Source of the DNA: Rosa chinensis
Lineage: Eukaryota > Streptophyta > Magnoliopsida > Rosales > Rosaceae
Length of the DNA stretch: 64,000 nucleotides
NCBI RefSeq assembly: GCF_002994745.2
Contig: NC_037090.1
Location: 23,200,001 to 23,264,000, forward strand
Reading direction: 5' to 3'
Part shown: piece after piece, positions 57,500 through 64,000 of the stretch
Position numbering within the stretch: position 1 is the first letter of the stretch
Layout: each line of letters opens with the position of its first letter
Notes under the pieces: generated by a model
Seen by the model: the letters and a program-made list of their open reading frames with translations, nothing else
The model's database searches: none
Told to the model about the DNA's origin: nothing
Made by a program: the position numbers and the translations under genes

Positions 57500-60400
57500 T
57501 GATTTGTTAAAAACTGATGTGTGATATGAATGATTGCATTTGCTACATTACAAAACTATTGTACGATCATTTTTATTTGCTAAATTTTGTGCAAATATAG
57601 CTCCATTTTACCTAATGAATAGTGATCAATTGGAAAGAAAACACATTGCAAGCCTTCAAATGAGTAATCCAATCCATTCCATATGCAAAAAATGTTAAAA
57701 TGGAGCATTTCCCAATCATTCAACATCTCATTTTACATTCTAATACATATATGCCCTATCTACTTGAACATCAAAGGCCGATACACATTGTTCCAAAGCA
57801 TTATGTCTTCTAATGTTGCCTGCAAATATATAGGAAGAGTAGTTTTTAGTGACAAATCAATTTATCCTGGAGTAAACAATAGCCAATCATTACCAATAAG
57901 ATTGCATCACATCACTATCGAAATACAATGCCATGTCACTTTTACTTCAGAACATATGAAAAAGAGTTCCAAAGTGAAAACTCACTTGCAAAATCTCTTT
58001 GATATATCTTCAGAACATATGAAAAAGAGTTCCAAACTGAAAAAGACTAACAGAAGGAAAGAAACAAAAAGGAAGTGAAAGCACTTCATATTTGAATTTA
58101 AAACACTGCTCCATTTCAAAGTTCCAGTACCTTTCTACATTTACAAATATACATAGTTGAGTTTTCAAAAGAGCATAATTACAAGATCTTACAAGAAGAA
58201 GGCAGACCCAAAGGTATACAAGATGATTACTAAAAAAAAAACAAAAAGGAAGAGTGACAAAATCTCAGTTTGTAAACAATACAAACTAGCACCATACTCT
58301 GGTCACATGGTACCAACATCGAGTTCCTTTTGAACCATAAGCAACAGACCAAAACACAATTGAAGCTCAAGTAATTGTCCTCGACACCTAATAGAGAACA
58401 AGGTACATAAAATAACAAAGCAAAAGCTCAGAAAGAAAGATATCAGAATTCAAAGCAATTCCAAAACTCATGATATCAAACACCCCACCTAACCACAGTT
58501 TACAAATCAAAAGCTTTACCAGACGTCAAAGATCCCAAAGTAAAACCAACAACGATAAAAGATAAATAGAAGTAATATTTCTAGGTACGAAATCACTCAT
58601 TGATCCACACCAACATCTCAATTTAACATAGAAATCAGCCAAGGAAAAATCATAAATAAAACATAACGCAAGAAAGAACAGTCACTCACCTCAGTTCTTA
58701 AGCAGACCCAAAACAAGAACAGCCAAAAAAGGAAAACCCAAAAGGCTCAAAGCTTTGAATAGCAGAAAAAAGAATAACAAAGGCTGAAACACCTCTCCTA
58801 AATCTCCTCCTTCCATCCACAGTTTGCTTTTCGAATCATAGAGCAGAACGGAAACAACCAACCCAACTCAAAGCAAAACCCCTTCACTAAGAGATCATAT
58901 TCTCAATTCTTCATCGTTGCTTCCGGAAATCAACATAAACCTTCTAGCTTCTCTCCCCTCAAATCCAGAGATACCCAAATGGTTGCCTTCGATAAAAACC
59001 CAAACTCTCCAACTCTCTCTTCCCTTCCTTTCCCGTCTTTTTCTTCGTCCCCATCCTCTCTTCTTCTTTGTTTTTCCTTTCTATTTTTTTCTTTTTTCTT
59101 TCTCCTGTCCCCTTCCCCTCCTTATTTAGTCAGCCCCCAGCCCTTCTAATCTTCCCACAATCAAAAGAGAACAATATAACAATAAGACTAATATAAAACA
59201 ATTAACTAACAGATCATATATTATATTTATATAATATATATGGAAAAATAACACAATAGAAAGAAAAGAGTAAGAAACAAAGAACGAAAGAAAAGACCTA
59301 ACCATCAGCTTACTGTAACTTAATTTTCATTTGGATCATATAAGATCTATCATGATATAAGATGTGCAACCAATACACAATTAAACTAAAACCATAACAA
59401 TCATTATTAACTTAACTTGGAACAGAAAGTCATAAAATTGCACTCATTATTGTATAATTTTCATTCGCATGATTCATATATTTACTATTTCAGTCAGCTA
59501 AAAAAAATTCAGTTGGAAGCAAAACAGATATACATGTCACAATGCAAGCAAAACCGATGCCAAAATATCTATGTTTTACAAAATGCAACCAGACTATCAA
59601 TTAGAGAGCAGACATTAAAATTTCATTTAGGTCAAAACCAAATTTCAATACTAATAAACAAAAACATAGCCTGAAACTTCCAAAGTTCCAATCTAATCCT
59701 TCCTCAAGCGATATAGACGAATCCAAAAAAAGGTATGAAACTGTAAAAGAGACACCTTCATGTTCTTCTTTTGGTCTATCATTTTCAAAACCCAGTAACG
59801 ATTATGATGAATAGAAATGTGGGTTTTGACATAAATAATTTGACAAACAAAAATGAGGTGCTCGGAGCAATCAGGAAGGAACTCACCAAATACGAACCGT
59901 ATATATCCTCTGCTTCAATCACCCAGCCTTGGGCAACAACTGACAAAGAATAAATGAAACAAATTAGAAATCATGATAGAACAATCCAAAACAAACCCAC
60001 ACCCAGGTCCCTAATCTTTCCTCCTCGAAATCTTACATCAAATCCAGAATACAAAATCCCAAATTTGATATCAAATATGGCATATAAACTCTGTAAACCC
60101 AACCCGTCTTACACTCTTACTTGTAATCTGTTCAGAATCTTGCTCCACCAGTATTAACAATGAATGTAAATGTAAGTGAGATAGTTTTAGCACTCTTATA
60201 ATACATGTAAATGTAAGATGGGCACTAAATACCAGGATTGAGTTACATGGAATCCAGAAAGAATGACTACTAGGCAAAAACACCTAAATTCACTGTCGAC
60301 CAGGCTTATAGCTAGTTAATATAACAAGCATTGCGGCTAAGCATGTAATTGATCAGACCATGGATTGAATTACTTTGATCTAAAACTTCTGTTTGTGGCT

Positions 60401-60800
60401 AATCTGGGTATAGTGATAGCTTAATTACTTGGAAAAAATAAAAAGCGTGAGGACGAAAGCTGCATTAAAACATGTTGTGTCTGAAGTGACACACTTGTAT
60501 GTTCTATGAAGCTATAAGAGGATATGGATATAAACTTAACAAGCTCAAAAGTCAACCCTAAGGCCCTCAGCAATCCTACTTCTTCAGCACACATATATGT
60601 GCTAGAAGTATAAATCGCAAAAGTTCAATGAAATTCCCTTAAAACAGATTATTCAAAGTTTCTCTTCATAATAATGAAAAAGGGTATGCAATGCAAGAGC
60701 TTTGAAAAACTTGAAGAAACAAAGTAGTAGTCAAAACCAAAGATCCAGAATTTTTGGTGCAAACTAATATAATAATGAAAGCATTCTCAAGAGACGTAGT
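57500..60800. other. CACTA interior, unrecognised
   Basis: AT-rich with no recognisable protein. On the minus strand 58690-59130 looks like a leader (GA-rich, then ACTGAG|GTGAGTG near 58686) and 59885-59945 could be an exon (VVAQGWVIEAEDIYGSYL before GTGAG), so more captured gene pieces are possible, but I cannot name a source. Confidence 0.3.
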
Positions 60801-60874
60801 AAGTGTTACTTACTACTTACTTCAGTAAGGAAAACAGATACTTGACCGCGGTACACCGAAAATCTTGGACATAC

Positions 60875-60955
60875 AATCTGATTGATGAATTCCGTTGAGC
60901 ATCCCTTGAAGAGATGAACATTTACAATGTTTGGAAAATATAAGGTTTGTGAAAT
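60875..60955 (-). pseudogene. Captured SKOR/GORK-type potassium channel exon
   Basis: An 81-nt segment with AG before and GT after reads ISQTLYFPNIVNVHLFKGCS then TEFINQI (27 codons). This is the stretch at the start of the cyclic-nucleotide-binding region in plant outward-rectifying Shaker K+ channels. One exon only; flanking channel exons were not seen. Confidence 0.65.
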
Positions 60956-61326
60956 CTGCAATGAAAAAGAAAACAATATAACACAAATAAGGATATTATT
61001 CTCAACAGCTCTTTCATAGGGTAAGCAACTAAACAATTTTCAGCTGGTTATTTAGTGAACTATTAGTAAGATTTTTTCAATATTTGATAAGGAGAACAGC
61101 GTAAACTAATGAATCCATATAAGGAGGTCAGCGGAAACTAAATTGAAGAACAAATAGGAATAAAAAAACAAACCAAATTCAGGGGTGAATTTCTGTGATT
61201 TCAACAGCGTGGCTTCCTTATTAGAAAACCATGTGTCCTGATCAGCCACTGTATTCTGTTGAATACAATTTCAATGAAACATTACATAAAGAAATATAAT
61301 ATAGAAATTGCTCCACACTATCAAAC

Positions 61327-61420
61327 CAGTGAACCCAAGAGCGTACGCAACAGGATCCGACATTCTCTGGATACTCGTGCGTGTGCCACCCTTGGACATG
61401 AACCAATCTGAGAAGCTTAT
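61327..61420 (-). pseudogene. Captured ZDS fragment, exon C
   Basis: Reads [20 protein letters not shown] then [11 protein letters not shown], with acceptor CTTCAG before and donor G|GTTTGA after. Zeta-carotene desaturase (ZDS) has the same block; here the WDPVAYALG tryptophan is Ser. Next on the minus strand after exons A and B, in the same order as the ZDS protein. Confidence 0.85.
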
Positions 61421-61594
61421 CTGAAGAAAGAAGTAAAACTTTAAATTTAAACAATTGGGCAAAAAATAACTATCTACATTGAAGCAAGAACATAGAAAAA
61501 ACAAACCCAAACAAAATCAGGCAAGTAAGATTCCCAGGTACACAATAATAACACATTAAAGTAGCTTTCATTCTTACGCTATCAAATTTCATAC

Positions 61595-61681
61595 ATCACT
61601 CAATGCTCCATCTGGATCAACCAGAGCCCTGACGACAGGACTCAATGCAAAAGCCAATGCATTTCTTGCTTTATCATAAGT
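61595..61681 (-). pseudogene. Captured ZDS fragment, exon B
   Basis: Reads [20 protein letters not shown] then VDPDGALSD (29 codons), bounded by CTGCAG and GTATGA. It corresponds to the ZDS segment directly preceding exon C. Confidence 0.88.
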
Positions 61682-61954
61682 CTGCAGTTACAAAATATCA
61701 TAAAGTAAAAGCATTAAAAGAAATCCGGACAAGCTCTAATTACCATATAAATCACATCCAACAAATACTAAATGATAACACGGATCACACCACGTGCAAT
61801 GTCTTCCTGATTCAAGATGGAACCAGTGCTTCATTTTCTCTCGGCTTATCCAATTCCTAAATTTAAAAAAGTATTGGAAAGCATGTACAGAAATGAACCA
61901 TGACAAAAATGATGCTTGCAGTAACGTCAGGACAGTGGCAATGCAAATATTTAC

Positions 61955-62028
61955 CTTGATCTGATTTGTAGATAAAAATGCAAGAATCCCATGTATGGGG
62001 GCTCCAATTGGAAACCGAAAATCAAGTT
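61955..62028 (-). pseudogene. Captured ZDS fragment, exon A
   Basis: Reads [20 protein letters not shown] then TNQIK, bounded by ATCACAG and GTAAAT. It matches the ZDS segment LDFRFPVGAPLHG...TNQL. Exons A, B and C are consecutive in ZDS and keep introns here, so the source was genomic DNA, not mRNA. No upstream FAD-binding exon and no downstream exons were found, so no desaturase can be made. Confidence 0.88.
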
Positions 62029-62284
62029 CTGTGATGGAGAAGTTAATTAAATATCAGATTTCTTTGAAAAAGATCACTCCATAAATATAAGGTGGCATAC
62101 AAAATAGGCAGGAACGATTTAAACAAGAGAAGATTTATGATCTCTCAAGACAAAATTTGATCAACAAAAGATCGAGCACCAAAGCTTACCACCTGGTTGA
62201 TAGGGCATGCTATGGTGTGGCATGGTAAACTCATTTACTAACAATCGATCATTTTAATCTTCTGTCTCCAAGCCTGGCTAGCTT

Positions 62285-62430
62285 TTAAGGATTACAGCAA
62301 CAAAGTAACTGGCCGCCTTGAGTCAAGCAGTGTCCAAACCTGAAGAGTTTTGTGCCGCACTCTGATTTGCACTGCGCCTCTCCAAAGCTGGATGTGCAGG
62401 GATCATAGCAAAAAAGGTCGATTGGTTTAT
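62285..62430 (-). CDS. Defensin-like cysteine-rich exon (partial)
   Basis: After an acceptor TGATGCAG at 62431 the minus strand reads KPIDLFCYDPCTSSFGEAQC and continues 27 more residues to TAA at 62285. It has eight cysteines with spacing C-x3-C-x8-C-x3-C-x9-C-x8-CCC. The C-x8-C-x3-C-x9-C-x8-CxC part fits the cysteine-stabilised alpha-beta scaffold of plant defensin-like (DEFL) peptides. In such genes a first exon encodes the signal peptide; I could not find one upstream, so this may be a captured exon without a start. The phase requires one base from a preceding exon. Confidence 0.5.
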
Positions 62431-62961
62431 CTGCATCAAAAAACCAAATCACCCATTAAACAAACACACAACATGAAGCATCCGATAGAATATTAATAAA
62501 TGATAAGCTGATTCTTAGTTTCCTGACCAACTAAACATGGTATAAATTTCAGAAACTGCTCAATTGATGATATAATCAGCTCCAAATCAATGTGAACATA
62601 AAACGAGAACCACCTAACTATATCAAATAGGCAGAGAACGAAAAAATCAACAATCGGTAAAACCCTAACAATCACGACCCATCCAATTCTAGTGTATAAC
62701 AATTGATTGATTCTCAATTACACTCATCTAACCCTACAATGACACAAAGAAAACCCTAATTCAATGAAAATTCAAGTTTAGCCGCTCAGATCTTTCAAGG
62801 ATTTAACTCTTTAGGCTCCGAATCTGGTTGAAGCAACAACCGGAGCAACAAAAAGGAAATCTGAGAAAGTGAAGAGAAGTTGCTTACAGGTTGTTCGGCA
62901 TCGATAACCAACGAGCTTCAGGTGCCGATGACGAAGCTGAAGAGGACTAACGGAAGCTTTG

Positions 62962-63105
62962 ATGGCGGAATGTGAGCCGCGGGAGAGAGAGATGGAACGG
63001 GAGGCGCAGAAAAACCAAAACCAGGAGGAGGCTCAGGCTGTTCAGGACGGTGACAACGAGGGAGAAGAGGGTGAAGGTGAGGAAGGGGAAGGAAGAGGCT
63101 CCTAA
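62962..63105 (+). CDS. Acidic 47-aa frame, hypothetical
   Basis: ATG at 62962 opens MAECEPREREMEREAQKNQN, continues with Glu/Gly repeats (GEEGEGEEGEGRG) and stops at 63105. The frame after it (+1) continues in a Lys-rich open stretch (KKLKSFAGKGFERDGFVGL), suggesting a frameshifted fragment of a longer acidic protein. Family unknown. It lies inside the CACTA element and may be another captured piece. Confidence 0.3.
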   Translation: MAECEPREREMEREAQKNQNQEEAQAVQDGDNEGEEGEGEEGEGRGS

Positions 63106-63399
63106 GAAATTGAAGTCATTCGCTGGAAAAGGGTTCGAAAGAGATGGGTTTGTAGGTCTAAGGTCGAGAGAGTCATGAGCTGTGTTAAGTGTAGAGAGGA
63201 GGCCGGGGTATGCTTTTTTCCTTTTCCGTTTCTTTTGGACACGATGCGGCAAAATTAAACCTAACTAAAAATTCTCAAAGTTATTCACACAACTGACATC
63301 TCATCGACCATTGTCTGAATGCAGCACTAAAAATCAAAATGTGAAATTATGGGGGGAAACATGGCGCCTACAGCCTTTTGGCTCAAAATGTTGCCGCCC

Positions 63400-64000
63400 A
63401 GTCACAACAGATTATTTGAATCAGACAACACATATATGAAGTTATGTTGTCTGATTATACATAGTTTAAATTTGAGCTGAGGGAGCAAGGAGGGATAGTT
63501 CCCGCCTATGTGCAATCATAGTACCAGTTTTGGTGCTAGGGATAGGTATCTCTCATTTAGACAACACAAATAAGAAATTACGTTGTAGGAGTACATATAT
63601 GTAACCTACATTTTGATCAAAATTTGTTCATTTTGGGGCAATGAATGACATTTTGGATGCATTGAAATCTTGCCAATACATATCTTCATTACTTGGACAA
63701 CACAAAGTAAAAAACTGTTGTGTGATATTTTGCAAGCTACACTCATACAACAGATATAACTATTCTGTTGTCCTTTGGAGCACCAATTTAGAGCCAAATT
63801 TGAGTTAGGCTAAGAGGGAAATCTGCCGCTATTTTTTTTTCATTCACACAACGAACTATTCTTATAACTGTTGTGCAATGATCCACTAGCTAAAAAATTC
63901 AGAATTTTAACCACCTTATACAACGCAAGTTTTTTAAACGTGTTGTGTGATTCACTTTTCTTCATCACACAACACTTTTTTTTTTTTCGTTGTGCAAAAA
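63400..64000. repeat. CACTA right subterminal repeats
   Basis: Short repeats of ACAACA and its complement TGTTGT with GTGTGAT recur (63405, 63450, 63563, 63715, 63750, 63868, 63938, 63968), mirroring those at the left end. Confidence 0.7.

Larger units (their letters stand above)
57066..64000. mobile_element. CACTA (En/Spm) element carrying gene fragments, right end outside
   Basis: Starts CACTACACCAAAAATC, the terminal motif of plant CACTA elements, exactly where the copia coding sequence is broken. Subterminal repeats of TCAGACAAC and GTTGTGTGAT/ACAACAG follow at 57087-57520 and reappear in mixed orientation at 63410-63990, so the right terminus should be just past 64000. In nearly 7 kb I see no TNP2/TNPD-like transposase frame, so it is non-autonomous. 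The interior holds exon-like pieces of at least three host genes on the minus strand. Confidence 0.8.

Noticed and set aside
1..64000. CRISPR arrays, operons or bacterial-type systems
   Set aside because: Introns, transposon types and protein families are those of a plant nuclear genome; no such arrays were seen.

Overview
This is nuclear DNA of a flowering plant. The evidence is long genes with short GT-AG introns, AT-rich intergenic DNA, and several classes of plant transposon. The protein sequences fit a eudicot; a Rosaceae species is my guess from general resemblance only.

Three complete host genes can be assembled exon by exon. (1) Sucrose-phosphatase, minus strand, 2637-5976, 8 coding exons, 425 aa: the last step of sucrose synthesis. 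(2) Carotenoid isomerase CRTISO, plus strand, 23074-28565, 13 exons, 628 aa: prolycopene to all-trans-lycopene in plastids. (3) An ABCG22-type half-size ABC transporter, minus strand, 29470-35848, 10 exons, 749 aa. CRTISO and the transporter are convergent, with about 0.9 kb between them. Two small candidate genes are weaker: a 34-aa membrane peptide at 972-1076 and a signal-peptide-like exon at 38682 that overlaps a microRNA-like hairpin.

The rest is mostly mobile DNA. A decayed Ty1/copia element lies at 7220-12225. A partial tandem duplicate of CRTISO (13188-20780) is split by a non-coding LTR-type element (13473-19432). A scrambled Ty3/gypsy fragment follows at 21430-22360. Between 39.5 and 52.4 kb there are poly(A) retroposons with clear target-site duplications, three GGG...CCC inverted-repeat elements each with an exact 9-bp target duplication, and a hAT element nested inside a retroposon that itself split an older tandem duplication.

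From 54.4 kb a second copia element (minus strand) is cut at 57066 by the terminus of a CACTA element that runs to the end of the window. No transposase is visible in that CACTA element. It carries pieces of host genes on the minus strand: three adjacent exons of zeta-carotene desaturase, one exon of a SKOR/GORK-like potassium channel and a cysteine-rich defensin-like exon. The gene-fragment cargo, including a carotenoid-pathway gene in a window that also holds the real CRTISO gene, is the most interesting content here.
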